Shown here: piece after piece, positions 18,985 to 28,305 of the stretch
Numbering within the stretch: position 1 is the first letter of the stretch
Layout of the letters: the number at the start of each line of letters is the position of its first letter
Assembly: GCA_963717075.1 (NCBI GenBank)
Contig: CAVQVI010000010.1
Coordinates: 558,001 to 622,000 of the forward strand
Length of the DNA stretch: 64,000 bases
Direction of reading: 5' to 3'
Source of the DNA: JBGOTP01 sp963717075
Lineage (GTDB): Bacteria > Acidobacteriota > Vicinamibacteria > Vicinamibacterales > CAVVIG01
Position numbers and translations under genes: made by a program
The notes under the pieces: model-generated
Databases searched by the model: none
What the model was told of the DNA's origin: nothing
What the model saw: the letters and a program-made list of their open reading frames with translations, nothing else

Positions 18985-19183
18985 CGCCGAGCGGCCCGAA
19001 TGCCAGGTGGCTCACGTTGAGATGGTAGTAGAGCGAGACGAGGAACCTGCCCTGTTCGACCAGCGGAAAGAGAGATGACGGCGCGACAGTCACGACGTGC
19101 GTCGGATGCCTGCGGGAGAGCCACTCCTCGAGTCGCGGTTGATCAGCGAGGTCCACTTCCGGGCCAACGATCAGCGCTTGGTG
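18985..19183 (-). pseudogene. Remnant resembling part of a sigma-54 AAA+ domain
   Basis: The stretch reads QALIVGPEVDLADQPRLEEW, then HVVTVAPSSLFPLVEQGRFL and SLYYHLNVSHLAFGPLGG. The GRF...LYYxLNV pattern is characteristic of sigma-54 interaction domains, where it follows the AAA+ sensor segment. There is no Walker A, GAFTGA or DNA-binding part, and the flanks break into other frames. The rest of 18802-19421 holds no recognisable gene. It could be a short divergent family of its own. Confidence 0.35.
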
Positions 19184-19421
19184 CGCACGACGGTGACGAT
19201 ACGCCAGTCCTCAGCAGAGACGTTGAAGGGAGAACAACGAAAGCGCCGGCATCAGCGACAAGACACCACTCACCGAGCGACGATGCATCGGCTGGAAGGC
19301 GTTCTCGACCGATCCTCAGACGCGTCTCCCGTCGTGTCCCGGGAGGCGGTTGAGAAGACCGGGGCGGAGGATCTCGCAGGACACGCCATCGTCGACGGTG
19401 GAGCGAGGTAGAATTGCCCGG

Positions 19422-20501
19422 ATGTTCAAGCAGACCGACGACCTCCGCATTACCAACGTCCGGCCGCTCATCCCCCCTGCCATTCTGCTCGACGAGATCC
19501 CGATCAGTGAACGCGCCTCGAATGTCGTCTCAGATGGGCGATTGGCGATTGGTCACGCCCTCATGGGCCGCGATCCGCGGCTTGTCGTCGTCGCCGGCCC
19601 TTGCTCGATTCACGACACAAAGGCCGCGCTCGAGTACGCCGAGCGGTTGCAGCGCCTGGCCGAACGCTACGCGGGGCACCTCATCATCGTCATGCGATGC
19701 TACTTCGAGAAGCCTCGCACATCAATCGGCTGGAAGGGGCTCATCAACGATCCCGATCTGGACGAGAGCTTTCACATCAACAAGGGGCTTCGATTGGCCC
19801 GCAAGTTCCTGCTCGACGTCAATGAAATGGGGCTGCCAACCGGGTCCGAATTCCTCGACACCCAGATCCCTCAGCACATTGCGGATCTCACCGCGTGGGT
19901 GGCGATCGGCGCACGCACGACCGAGAGTCAAGTTCATCGGGAACTTGCATCAGGCCTGTCGATGCCGGTTGGGTTCAAAAACGGGACGGACGGCAACACC
20001 CAGATAGCGATCGACGCTGTGCTCGCCGCCCGTTCGCCGCATTGGTTTCCGTCCGTGACCAAGCAAGGTGTCTCGGCCATTTTCCAGACGACGGGCAACG
20101 ACGCATGTCACGTGATTCTTCGCGGTGGAACGAGCACGGGGCCCAACCACGAGGCAAGACACGTGGCAGCGGTGTGCGCAAAACTGGCGGCCCAGTCACT
20201 GCCGGTGGCAGTCATGATCGACTGCTCGCATGGCAACAGCCTCAAGGACTACCGGCGGCAGGCGGAGGTGGCCGAGTCCATCAGCCGGCAGGTGGCCGGA
20301 GGGTCGTGGCAGATCTTCGGCGCCATGTTGGAGAGCCATCTGATCGAAGGTCGACAGGACTACGTGCCGGGCCGGCCCGCAGTCTACGGCCAGAGCATCA
20401 CGGACGCCTGCATTTCCCTCGAGCAGACCGAGCCGCTGCTCGAACAGCTGGCCAAGGCTCAGCAAACACGCGGGAAGTCGTCGCCGGCTGTTGTCTCTTA
20501 G
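19422..20501 (+). CDS. aroG: 3-deoxy-7-phosphoheptulonate synthase, class I alpha
   Basis: This 359-residue enzyme condenses phosphoenolpyruvate and erythrose-4-phosphate in the first step of the shikimate pathway. Family motifs are VVVAGPCSIHD (metal Cys), the active-site pair in MRCYFEKPRTSIGWKG, GLPTGSEFLDTQIPQ, AIGARTTESQ, GFKNGTDG, ILRGG and DCSHGNS, and the length is typical of AroF/G/H. ATG 19422 has GAGG about 15 bases upstream. Aromatic-amino-acid feedback cannot be assigned. It stands alone before a small membrane protein gene. Confidence 0.93.
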   Translation: MFKQTDDLRITNVRPLIPPAILLDEIPISERASNVVSDGRLAIGHALMGRDPRLVVVAGPCSIHDTKAALEYAERLQRLAERYAGHLIIVMRCYFEKPRTSIGWKGLINDPDLDESFHINKGLRLARKFLLDVNEMGLPTGSEFLDTQIPQHIADLTAWVAIGARTTESQVHRELASGLSMPVGFKNGTDGNTQIAIDAVLAARSPHWFPSVTKQGVSAIFQTTGNDACHVILRGGTSTGPNHEARHVAAVCAKLAAQSLPVAVMIDCSHGNSLKDYRRQAEVAESISRQVAGGSWQIFGAMLESHLIEGRQDYVPGRPAVYGQSITDACISLEQTEPLLEQLAKAQQTRGKSSPAVVS

Positions 20502-20538
20502 CGCGTCGGCACCCAACACTCGGGAAGGAGCATCCAGG

Positions 20539-20988
20539 ATGACCGCAGACACCAACGAGGCCCCGAAGGATCTCATCGGCTTTCTCGACTTCTATCTGGT
20601 GAAGAAGGCACCGTTTCAGCTCCCCGACGGCGCGAAGGAGTGGATCGTTCAGTGGGGACCGTGGATCACGGTTGTTCTGTTCATCATTTCGCTGCCCGCG
20701 GTTCTGTTCGTCCTCGGCATTGGCACGTTGCTGCTGCCGTTCGGCGGCCTCGGGTATGCGAGAGGATTTTCGCTCGCCGTTCTCACGCTGTGCGTGCAAC
20801 TCGTTCTAATGCTGGCGGCGCTTCCCGGTCTGTTCGCCCGGAAGATGTCGGCCTGGACGCTGCTGTTCTACTCGCAGCTCGTCGGCGTGGTTTCGTCTCT
20901 GCTGAGTGGTTCCATCGTGGGGGGCCTCATCGGCGGTCTTATCGGGCTCTACATCCTGTTTCAGGTCCGGCCGTTGTACAAGAACTAG
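20539..20988 (+). CDS. Small four-helix membrane protein
   Basis: This 149-residue protein has an N-terminal 25-residue cytosolic part (APKDLIGFLDFYLVKKAPFQLPDG) and then four hydrophobic segments (45-68, 70-100, 108-125 and 125-142), the last rich in Gly (GSIVGGLIGGLIGLYILF). It has no known catalytic motif. ATG 20539 was chosen for GGGAAGGAG 9-17 bases upstream. It lies 37 bases after the DAHP synthase gene, but a functional link is doubtful. Confidence 0.7.
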   Translation: MTADTNEAPKDLIGFLDFYLVKKAPFQLPDGAKEWIVQWGPWITVVLFIISLPAVLFVLGIGTLLLPFGGLGYARGFSLAVLTLCVQLVLMLAALPGLFARKMSAWTLLFYSQLVGVVSSLLSGSIVGGLIGGLIGLYILFQVRPLYKN

Positions 20989-21097
20989 GAGTCACCTCAC
21001 GCACAGAGCGCGCCACGATGGCGCGAGAACGAAAGGACAACAGCTGCACCAGGGCCGTGAACGCGACGCCACGCCGGGTGACGTGCGTTCGGTCCCG

Positions 21098-22735
21098 CTA
21101 CGCGTGAACCCCCGGAGCCTCGTGACCCGTGCGGGCGACGTATTCGACGTAGGACCCTGGATACACGTGCGGTTGAAGCTCGGCGCCGCTTTCCCCACCA
21201 AGCTCCAGCACGCGGTTGCTCAACGCCCGCAAGAACGCGCGATCGTGCGAGACGAACAGCATCGTACCGTCGAAGTCCTTCAGCGCATCGAGCAGCATAT
21301 CCTTCGTCGCGAGATCGAGGTGATTGGTCGGCTCGTCGAGGACCAGGAAATTCGGAGGTTCGAGCAGCATCCGCGCGAGGACGAGGCGCGTCTTCTCGCC
21401 GCCTGAGAGCGCGCGGATCTTCTTGTCCACCTCCTCGCCAGAAAACTGAAACGCGCCAGCGAGGTTGCGCAGCGTGCCGATGGACTCCTTGGGGAAATCC
21501 TTGAGGAGCTGCTCCTCGATGGTCAGGTTGGGATCGAGTAGATCCAGCGACTGCTGTGCGAAGTAGCCCATCTTGAGGCTTGCGCCCAACCTGACCTCGC
21601 CGGCGTCCGGAGTCACCTGACCGGCCACCATCTTCAGCAGCGTGGACTTGCCGGCGCCGTTCTTGCCCATCACGGACCACCGTTCGCCGCGCCGGATGGT
21701 CATGTTCAGGCCGTCGTGCACCGTGCGGCGGCCGTACGTCTTGGTGACACCCTCGATGACCACCACCTGTTCGCCCGATCGGGGCGGTGTCCGAAAATCA
21801 AACTGCACCACCTGCCGCTTTTTTGGCAGCTCGATCTTCTCGATCTTCTCGAGTGCCTTGACCCGACTCTGTACCTGCGCAGCCTTGGCGGCGTGTGCGG
21901 CGAATCGCTCGATGAAACGCTGCTCCTTCGCCAGCATCGCCTGCTGCCGGGCGTACGCCGCTTCGCGGTTGGCTTCACGGATGGCCCGCTCTTTTTCGTA
22001 GAAGTCGTAGTTCCCCGAGTACATCGTGATCTCGCCGCCATCGATCTCGGCAACCTTGGTGACGATGCGGTTCAGGAATTCGCGATCGTGGGACGTCATG
22101 AGCAGGGCGCCCGCCCGTGACTGCAGAAAACCCTCGAGCCAGATGATCGACTCGATGTCCAGATGGTTCGTTGGCTCGTCCATCAGGAGAACGTCTGGCT
22201 GGCCCAGCAGCACGCGGGCCATCGCGACGCGCATCTTCCAGCCGCCTGAGAGCGCGCCGACATCGCCGTCGATGCGTTCGTCGTCGAAACCAAGTCCATG
22301 AAGAACCTCGCGCGCCTGCGCCTCGAGTGCGTAGCCGCCTAGATGCTCGTACTCCTCCTGCACCTCGCCGAAGCGCGCCAGGACGCGATCCATCTCGTGG
22401 GCGTGCTGCGGATCGCCCATGGCGTGATTGATCCGTTCCAACTCGTGATGGAGGTCGCCCACGCGCCCGCTGCCGAGAATGGCCTCGTCCAGGACCGAGC
22501 GACCCGACATCTCCTCGACATCCTGCCGGAAGTAGCCGATCGTCAACTTCTTCGGGACCGACACGTCGCCATCGTCTGCTGTCTCCTCGCCCGTGATGAG
22601 GCGAAAGATCGTGGTCTTGCCGGCTCCATTGGGACCGACGAGGCCGACTTTCTCGCCGGGATTGAGCTGGAATGACGCGTCGACGAACAGGATCTGCCTG
22701 CCGTACTGCTTGTTGATGCGGGTCAACGAAATCAT
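21098..22735 (-). CDS. ABC-F family ATPase
   Basis: This 545-residue soluble protein has twin ABC cassettes. Walker A is GPNGAGKTT in the first (about residue 34) and GKNGAGKST in the second. Signature LSGGWKMRVAMAR/LSGGEKTRLVLAR and LLMDEPTNHLD/LVLDEPTNHLD complete the cassettes. A charged interdomain linker (REANREAAYARQQAMLAKEQR to KKRQVVQF) is the P-site tRNA interaction motif region of ABC-F translation factors. It differs from the first ABC-F at 1031 in lacking a C-terminal coiled coil. Antibiotic resistance is possible but not shown. Confidence 0.88.
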   Translation of the reverse strand: MISLTRINKQYGRQILFVDASFQLNPGEKVGLVGPNGAGKTTIFRLITGEETADDGDVSVPKKLTIGYFRQDVEEMSGRSVLDEAILGSGRVGDLHHELERINHAMGDPQHAHEMDRVLARFGEVQEEYEHLGGYALEAQAREVLHGLGFDDERIDGDVGALSGGWKMRVAMARVLLGQPDVLLMDEPTNHLDIESIIWLEGFLQSRAGALLMTSHDREFLNRIVTKVAEIDGGEITMYSGNYDFYEKERAIREANREAAYARQQAMLAKEQRFIERFAAHAAKAAQVQSRVKALEKIEKIELPKKRQVVQFDFRTPPRSGEQVVVIEGVTKTYGRRTVHDGLNMTIRRGERWSVMGKNGAGKSTLLKMVAGQVTPDAGEVRLGASLKMGYFAQQSLDLLDPNLTIEEQLLKDFPKESIGTLRNLAGAFQFSGEEVDKKIRALSGGEKTRLVLARMLLEPPNFLVLDEPTNHLDLATKDMLLDALKDFDGTMLFVSHDRAFLRALSNRVLELGGESGAELQPHVYPGSYVEYVARTGHEAPGVHA

Positions 22736-22825
22736 GGGATCCAGAAGTGTACCCGGGGATGCGCTCGCCTGCGCGACCGCACGCCTGCGGCGGCCACTCA
22801 GTCGGCACGAAAGGCATTGGACCTA

Positions 22826-24019
22826 CTAGGGCCGACGGAGCGCCCAACTGGTGCCGCCGTCGGTCGTGCCGAACGTGCGGCCATCTACTGTCGACACCGT
22901 GGCGGTGCGCGCGTCGGTGGCGCGGACGGCCGACAGGTCCGCGAGTTCCGGAAACATGACACGGCGCCAGCGAACGCCGTCGGTCGAGAGCAGAACAACT
23001 CCCTGACGGCCGACCACCCAGCAGACTGACGCCGATGGCGCGGAGCCGGCTGAGAGGTTGGTGGTGACCCCGGTGGGCACGATCTCCCACCGTGAACCGC
23101 CGCTCACGGAGCGCGAGAGGACTGAACCAACGATGCGCCACCGCACTGCAGGGTCGGGCGAGACGATTTCAACGCTGGCCACAACGGCGCCATCAGCGAG
23201 TCGATCGACCTCACGCACCTGCCCCACGGCTTTCTCGCGCGCGGCGGCCGGCGCGGTCGCCGAGAGTACGGCCGGCGCCGCTGGAGCCGGTGTCGTCGCC
23301 GGCGCTGCGGTCGACGCTGCCTGGGATTCAATTCGTGGCGCGTCCCTGCGCACCTCCTCAGCACGGGCCCCAGCCTGATCGGCGCCCGCCTTGTCGTTCT
23401 TCCCGAGTGCGCTCGTCGCGAATGCCGACGAGGCCTGTTCTTTGCTCCGCACCAATTCGCGCGCCTCCGCCGGCGCACTGGCGGTCACGTTCTGCGCCGA
23501 CGGTGCACCGGCCGGCACGTTTGCTCGGTTCCGCTCCAACGGTGACGTTACAGTCACTGCGGGCGCTGGAGACTCTGGAGGTGACGACGCCGTCAGCGCG
23601 ACATCAGTCTGATTCGGCTTCCGCTCGGCCTGCGACAACCGCGAATCCCGCACATCCGGGTTCCTCGGCATCGCGATCCACAATCCAACCGCGACGACAG
23701 CCGCTGCGGCAGCACCCAGTGGCACGAGCCAGGCGGCCAGACGGCGCGGCAAGCGCGCTGGCTCCGGCGTCGGAACGATTGTGTCGATTCGTGCGAAGGT
23801 TCCGACAAGCGCCTGGCAGCGCCCGCAATCCGCAACGTGAGCCTGCACCAGTTCGAGCGCCGGTCCCGACAGACCGCCCTCGGCCCAGGCGGCGAGCGTC
23901 TCGGCGTCGACACAGGCCGCTGCAGGACTATCCTGCGGCACTTGAGACACCTGGAACGGGTGTTTCGACTGCCGGAGCAGCCGCTCGATCGATTTGTCCC
24001 GTTCGCGCAATTTACTCAC
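22826..24019 (-). CDS. Zinc-finger anti-sigma-like membrane protein with a YCF48-type C-terminus
   Basis: This 397-residue protein has a putative HxxxCxxC zinc finger (HVADCGRCQALV) at about 60-71, the usual anti-sigma fold. A membrane helix lies at about 95-115 (AWLVPLGAAAAAVVAVGLWI), followed by a Pro/Ala/Thr-rich stretch of about 150 residues. The C-terminus has a sensor-like beta-propeller blade pair (SVSGGSRWEIVPTGVT, GVVLLSTDGVRWRRVMFPE) as in YCF48/photosystem assembly-like repeats. It starts nine bases after the sigma factor gene, so it probably restrains that factor. The trigger is unknown. Confidence 0.75.
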   Translation of the reverse strand: MSKLRERDKSIERLLRQSKHPFQVSQVPQDSPAAACVDAETLAAWAEGGLSGPALELVQAHVADCGRCQALVGTFARIDTIVPTPEPARLPRRLAAWLVPLGAAAAAVVAVGLWIAMPRNPDVRDSRLSQAERKPNQTDVALTASSPPESPAPAVTVTSPLERNRANVPAGAPSAQNVTASAPAEARELVRSKEQASSAFATSALGKNDKAGADQAGARAEEVRRDAPRIESQAASTAAPATTPAPAAPAVLSATAPAAAREKAVGQVREVDRLADGAVVASVEIVSPDPAVRWRIVGSVLSRSVSGGSRWEIVPTGVTTNLSAGSAPSASVCWVVGRQGVVLLSTDGVRWRRVMFPELADLSAVRATDARTATVSTVDGRTFGTTDGGTSWALRRP

Positions 24020-24028
24020 GTTCTTCCC

Positions 24029-24904
24029 TCAACTTGAACGATCCAGCGCTGTTTTCTTGCGCTCAGGCGTACCGAAGAAGTCGCCAAGATCCAGGGGGCC
24101 CACATCTTCAGTGACACTGGCGAAACATTCCGCGATCTCCGCATCGGTCAGGCCACAGTCCACCCGGAGCTCATGCTCCACGCTTTTTCTGATCGTGCGG
24201 CGCGTACGGGCGAGCTGACGAGACGATGTGGCCTCGTGTTCGCCGAGCAGTCGGCCTGTCCGCGCTAGCGTGAGATTCTGCGCATAGTAGCAGTTCAGCC
24301 GAAGGCGGTCGCGCGGGTCGAGCTTCGCAATCGCACGCGCCAGTGCCCGTTGAATCAACCCGAGGTAGCGATCACGCTCGGGGTCAATCGGTGCAACCAG
24401 AGCAGGAAGAGCCGCCGGGGATTCTTCGTCAGGCAGCGCCTCCACACGGCGAGATGTCCTAAACCGATCGACGTGCCTCTGCGCCAGCACGGCGCGCAGC
24501 CACGTGGTCAGGCTGCTGCGCCCGTGAAAGTAGCGGAAGAGTGGCTGCGGGGCGCCACCACGGTTCCCGAGTCCAAAGAGGTCTGCGTACAGCGAGTCCG
24601 CGAGGTCACGGGCCCCGCCGCTCGGATCGAGCGCATCGGCGGCTCGATAGAGCAGCGGCCGCTGCTCGAGGACGAAGTGCCCCCACGCCTCCTCGTCACC
24701 AGCCGCGCACGCGCAGGCGAGCGCCAGGTCTTCGAGGTGCAGCGTGCCGAGGTAGTGTTCGAGCTCTCTCGAGCTCGGGTTCCGTCCGGCAAACGCGCGT
24801 CCGGCGCTCACTTCGAGGGCCTGGGAGAACTGCTCCAACGACGTCCGCCACCGTTCGCCCTTTGCCTGACGATAGAGCCGCTCGACGAGCCGCTCTTCAA
24901 TCAT
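24029..24904 (-). CDS. RNA polymerase sigma factor, sigma-70 family
   Basis: This gene encodes about 291 residues. Region 2 is visible as LYRAADALD...RYFHGRSSLTTWLRAVLAQRHVDRFRTSRR, and region 4 as LDPRDRLRLNCYYAQNLTLARTGRLLGEHEATSSRQLARTRRTIRK. An extra N-terminal part of about 80 residues precedes region 2. ATG 24904 was chosen because the sequence 5' of it is unlike protein. It is followed directly by the zinc-finger membrane protein gene, an ECF-like sigma/anti-sigma layout. Confidence 0.8.
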   Translation of the reverse strand: MIEERLVERLYRQAKGERWRTSLEQFSQALEVSAGRAFAGRNPSSRELEHYLGTLHLEDLALACACAAGDEEAWGHFVLEQRPLLYRAADALDPSGGARDLADSLYADLFGLGNRGGAPQPLFRYFHGRSSLTTWLRAVLAQRHVDRFRTSRRVEALPDEESPAALPALVAPIDPERDRYLGLIQRALARAIAKLDPRDRLRLNCYYAQNLTLARTGRLLGEHEATSSRQLARTRRTIRKSVEHELRVDCGLTDAEIAECFASVTEDVGPLDLGDFFGTPERKKTALDRSS

Positions 24905-24942
24905 GATGCCTCGCGCGCTATTCTGGCCCAAGAGCGGGGCCG

Positions 24943-25608
24943 TCAGAGGAGAGGTGTGCCGAGCAGCAAACGATTCTTGGGCGTGATGCTCGCCGGGATC
25001 GTCTGCGTCCACACCCGGTAGCCCTGCTGCCGGAGGTGGAGCACGCGCATGATGTCTATCGCCACGGGGCCGCTGACCCAGCCGGCCAGATCGCCTGCGT
25101 CGCAGACAGCCAGATCGTGGCAACACGGCAGCACCGCCACCCGCGCTCGCGCGGCAACCGCGCGCTCGATCACGCGGTCCGTCAACGCACCACACGCGTG
25201 ACTCGACGCCACGAGATCGGTCGGAAGAATCTCCACCGTGGACAGTCCTTCAGTAACAAATTCTATCCGCCCAGATAACCTCGGCCATGCGTGAACCAGC
25301 GCCTCGTGCAGCCTCCCGCTCGAAGGCGCCAGCGCCTTGTCCACCGCGAGCGCCGTCGGTGAGGAATCATCGAGCAGCAGCAGGACGTGCGCAAGGAGAC
25401 CGTGGCCGGCGCCCAGATCGACGATGCGACTGCCGCGAAACAACCGCCGCACCCGGCGAGCCATTTCCCACGCCTCGTACAGCTCCTTCCGCGGCAGACA
25501 GCCCGCGTGGCAGACGCCGCGGGCCAGACGATCGAAGAGCGTGCCGCCGCGGAAGCGATCGAGATCGCGGTCTGTCAATCGTGCGCGAGAGGATGGTGAG
25601 AAGTTCAC
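24943..25608 (-). CDS. SAM-dependent methyltransferase
   Basis: The protein is about 220 residues long. The SAM-binding glycine loop is IVDLGAGHGLLAHVLLLL, followed by LAVDKALAPSSGRL, and a Cys-containing LPCCHD segment near 170, as in the Methyltransf_32-type family. The substrate is unknown. The frame is open up to 25656, which overlaps the copA 3' end by 38 bases; the GTG at 25608 gives VNFSPSSRARLTDRDLDRF and avoids most of that overlap. It may be translated from the copA transcript. Confidence 0.75.
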   Translation of the reverse strand: MNFSPSSRARLTDRDLDRFRGGTLFDRLARGVCHAGCLPRKELYEAWEMARRVRRLFRGSRIVDLGAGHGLLAHVLLLLDDSSPTALAVDKALAPSSGRLHEALVHAWPRLSGRIEFVTEGLSTVEILPTDLVASSHACGALTDRVIERAVAARARVAVLPCCHDLAVCDAGDLAGWVSGPVAIDIMRVLHLRQQGYRVWTQTIPASITPKNRLLLGTPLL

Positions 25609-25618
25609 CAAGAACCAG

Positions 25619-28018
25619 TCAGAGCGGCACCTTACGGAGCCGAAGCGCATTGCCAATCACCGAGACAGAGCTGAACGTCATCGCTGCGCTCGCGATCATC
25701 GGGCTCAGCAGGAGACCAAACACTGGATACAGTACGCCGGCCGCGATCGGGACACCAAGCAGGTTGTAGACAAAGGCGAAGAACAGATTCTGTCGAATGT
25801 TTCCCATCGTTGCGCGACTCAAGCGACGCACGCGCACGATCCCGCGCAAATCGCCCTTCACGAGAGTGACACCAGCGCTTTCCATCGCGACATCGGTTCC
25901 CGTGCCCATGGCGATTCCGACATCGGCCTGTGCGAGCGCGGGGGCGTCGTTGATGCCGTCTCCAGCCATCGCGACGCGTTGCCCGCGCTGCTGGAGATCT
26001 TTCACCACCGCCGCCTTCTGTTCCGGCAGCACGTCGGCTTCCACATGATCGATGCCGACGGACCGGGCCACCGCTTCGGCGGTCGTCCGATTGTCACCCG
26101 TCAGCATGACGACCTTGATCCCCTCACGGTGAAGCGCGGTCATTGCATCACGGGTTGTCGTTTTGATGGGGTCCGCGACACCGAGAAGACCCGCCGCCTT
26201 GCCGTCTAGCGAGACACACACCACCGTCTGGCCGTCGTGCCGAAGAGCATCCGCCCCCGCCACGAGCGGCCCGGGATCGACGCCCTGCGATTCGAGGTAG
26301 CGACGGCTGCCGATCGCAATCTTGTGCCCCTCCACGGTTCCGACGACGCCCATGCCCGTCGTCGATATGAAATCGCGCACGGGCGCGAGCCCTAGGCCGC
26401 GCGCGCGGGCACCGGCGACGACCGCACCAGCGAGCGGATGCTCGCTCCCGTTCTCCAGACTTGCCGCGATCCGGAGCAGCGTCGACGCGTCGACGCCGGG
26501 TTGCGCATCGACGGTGACGAGCTGCGGTTTGCCCTCCGTGAGCGTGCCGGTCTTGTCTACGACGAGCGTCGTGACCTTCTCCAGAATCTCCAGCGCCTCG
26601 GCGTTCCGAATGAGGAGGCCGGACTCGGCGCCTCGTCCCGTGCCGACCATGATGGACATCGGCGTGGCCAGACCGAGCGCGCACGGACAGGCGATGATCA
26701 GCACAGCCACCGCGTTGACGAGCGCGTGCGCGAAGCGCGGCTCAGGTCCATACGCCAACCAGGCGGCCAAGGTCGCAACCGCGACGAGGACGACCATGGG
26801 AACGAACCAGGCCGACACCCTGTCGGCCAGGCGTTGAATGGGAGCACGCGAACGCTGTGCGTCGCTCACCATGCGGACAATCTGGGCGAGCAGCGTGTCG
26901 CGGCCGACGCGCCGCGCTTCCATTTCGAACGTGCCCGTGCCGTTGATGGTGCCACCCGTGACGGCGCTCTGCGCGGTTTTCTCGACTGGAATGGGCTCTC
27001 CGGTAAGCATGGATTCGTCCACGGTGCTGCGGCCGTCGACGATGACGCCGTCGACCGGGACCCGCTCACCCGGGCGCACGCGCAGCCGGTCGCCAACATG
27101 CACATGTTCGAGCGGCACGTCGTGTTCCAACCCGTCCGGTTCCACTCGCCGCGCGGTCTCCGGCGCGAGGCTCAGGAGCTTGCGGATGGCGGAACTGGTG
27201 CGGCTTCTCGCGCGAAGTTCGAGGACCTGCCCGAGCAGCACCAGCACCACGATCACCGACGCCGGCTCGAAGTACACGGCAACTTGTCCGTGCACTCTGA
27301 ACGACTCGGGGAAGAGCCTCGGGGCCAGCGTCGCCACGACGCTAAATGCGTACGCCGATCCAACCCCGAGCCCGATGAGCGTGAACATATTGAGGTAGCG
27401 CGAGAGAATCGACGCCCAGCCGCGCTCGAGGAACGGCCAACCGCCCCACAGCACAACGGGCGTCGCGAGCGCCAGTTCGATCCAGTTCAACCGACCGGCT
27501 GGCAGCAACTGATGCAGAGGCCCGCCCGCCAGGAACTCCGCCACCATGAAGGCGAGCATCGGCACCGTCAGCGCCAGCGACCATTTGAACCGGCGCGTCA
27601 TGTCGAGCAGCTCTTCGTTCGGCTGCTCCTCGAGCGTGACGGCCACGGGCTCGAGCGCCATGCCGCAGATCGGGCATGCACCGGGGCCCTTTTGACGCAC
27701 CTCGGGGTGCATCGGGCAGGTGTACTCGGCGTCAGGATCGGCGAGGATCGTCGCGGCGGCGCCGATCGTAGGCCCGACCTTCCGCCTCCGCGTAAAGCTT
27801 CGGCGGACCGCCGTAGCCTTGGCGGAGGCGGTCAGGTCGAGCGATCCCACGAATCGGCCGGGGTCCGCCTGAAACTGTTCCAGGCAGCTTTCGTTGCAGA
27901 AGTAGTAGGTCTGCCCCTTGTGCTCGATGTGGCCAGCCGCGTCCTCGGGGAAGATCGTCATCCCGCAGACGGGGTCGACCACCTCCTCCAGTGCGGCGTC
28001 GCTCCGAGGTTCGTTCAC
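25619..28018 (-). CDS. copA: Copper-exporting P-type ATPase with YHS and HMBD domains
   Basis: This gene encodes about 800 residues from GTG 28018 (VNEPRSDAALEEVVDPVCGM), overlapping the end of the YHS gene. Order: a YHS domain at 10-60 (DPVCGM, YYFCNESC), a linker encoded by a palindromic repeat, a heavy-metal-binding domain (YTCPMHPEVRQKGPGACPIC), eight membrane helices, TGEP actuator, CPC metal site (IACPCALGLATP), DKTGTLTEG phosphorylation site with its Asp, SEHPLA nucleotide-binding motif and GDGINDAPAL. It exports Cu(I) to the periplasm. There is no classic CxxC metal-binding domain; the YHS and HMBD modules replace it. Confidence 0.92.
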   Translation of the reverse strand: MNEPRSDAALEEVVDPVCGMTIFPEDAAGHIEHKGQTYYFCNESCLEQFQADPGRFVGSLDLTASAKATAVRRSFTRRRKVGPTIGAAATILADPDAEYTCPMHPEVRQKGPGACPICGMALEPVAVTLEEQPNEELLDMTRRFKWSLALTVPMLAFMVAEFLAGGPLHQLLPAGRLNWIELALATPVVLWGGWPFLERGWASILSRYLNMFTLIGLGVGSAYAFSVVATLAPRLFPESFRVHGQVAVYFEPASVIVVLVLLGQVLELRARSRTSSAIRKLLSLAPETARRVEPDGLEHDVPLEHVHVGDRLRVRPGERVPVDGVIVDGRSTVDESMLTGEPIPVEKTAQSAVTGGTINGTGTFEMEARRVGRDTLLAQIVRMVSDAQRSRAPIQRLADRVSAWFVPMVVLVAVATLAAWLAYGPEPRFAHALVNAVAVLIIACPCALGLATPMSIMVGTGRGAESGLLIRNAEALEILEKVTTLVVDKTGTLTEGKPQLVTVDAQPGVDASTLLRIAASLENGSEHPLAGAVVAGARARGLGLAPVRDFISTTGMGVVGTVEGHKIAIGSRRYLESQGVDPGPLVAGADALRHDGQTVVCVSLDGKAAGLLGVADPIKTTTRDAMTALHREGIKVVMLTGDNRTTAEAVARSVGIDHVEADVLPEQKAAVVKDLQQRGQRVAMAGDGINDAPALAQADVGIAMGTGTDVAMESAGVTLVKGDLRGIVRVRRLSRATMGNIRQNLFFAFVYNLLGVPIAAGVLYPVFGLLLSPMIASAAMTFSSVSVIGNALRLRKVPL
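27764..27836. repeat. Composite palindrome inside copA
   Basis: A half-copy of the window-wide palindrome (CGTAGGCCCGACCTTCCGCC) is joined to a second inverted repeat whose arms are CCGCCTCCGC and GCGGAGGCGG around an AAGCTTCGG/CCGTAGCCTTG core. It stays in frame and is translated as roughly residues 62-85 of CopA (TASAKATAVRRSFTRRRKVG), between the YHS and HMBD domains. Confidence 0.75.
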
Positions 28019-28158
28019 TTCACGTACTTCGCGGGGTTGGCATCGAATTTCGTCTTGCAGGCCATCGCGCAGAAATAGTACGTCCTGCCTTGATACTCGC
28101 TGCTGGCGGCTGCCTTCGCCGGATCGACCTGCATCCCGCACACAACGTCCTTGACCAT
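28015..28158 (-). CDS. Small YHS-domain metal-binding protein
   Basis: This 47-residue single YHS domain reads MVKDVVCGMQVDPAKAAASS and then TYYFCAMACKTKFDANPAKY. The Cys in DVVCGM and the FCAMAC pair are likely copper ligands. ATG 28158 has AAGGAA 9-14 bases upstream. Its last codons overlap the GTG of copA, so the two are translationally coupled. It is probably a copper carrier or sensor feeding CopA, whose own N-terminus repeats the same domain. Confidence 0.8.
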   Translation of the reverse strand: MVKDVVCGMQVDPAKAAASSEYQGRTYYFCAMACKTKFDANPAKYVK

Positions 28159-28305
28159 GATTCGTTCCTTCCCCCTTGTTCCTTCTTCAGACTGTCGCGT
28201 CAACTCGAAGAGCCTTCGTTCGAAGTCCTTACGTACTATTCTGTCCTTGTTTGTGACGAGCGAGAAGGCTCTCGCCGCTCGCCGGCCCTTCTTTTCTCGC
28301 GGCGG

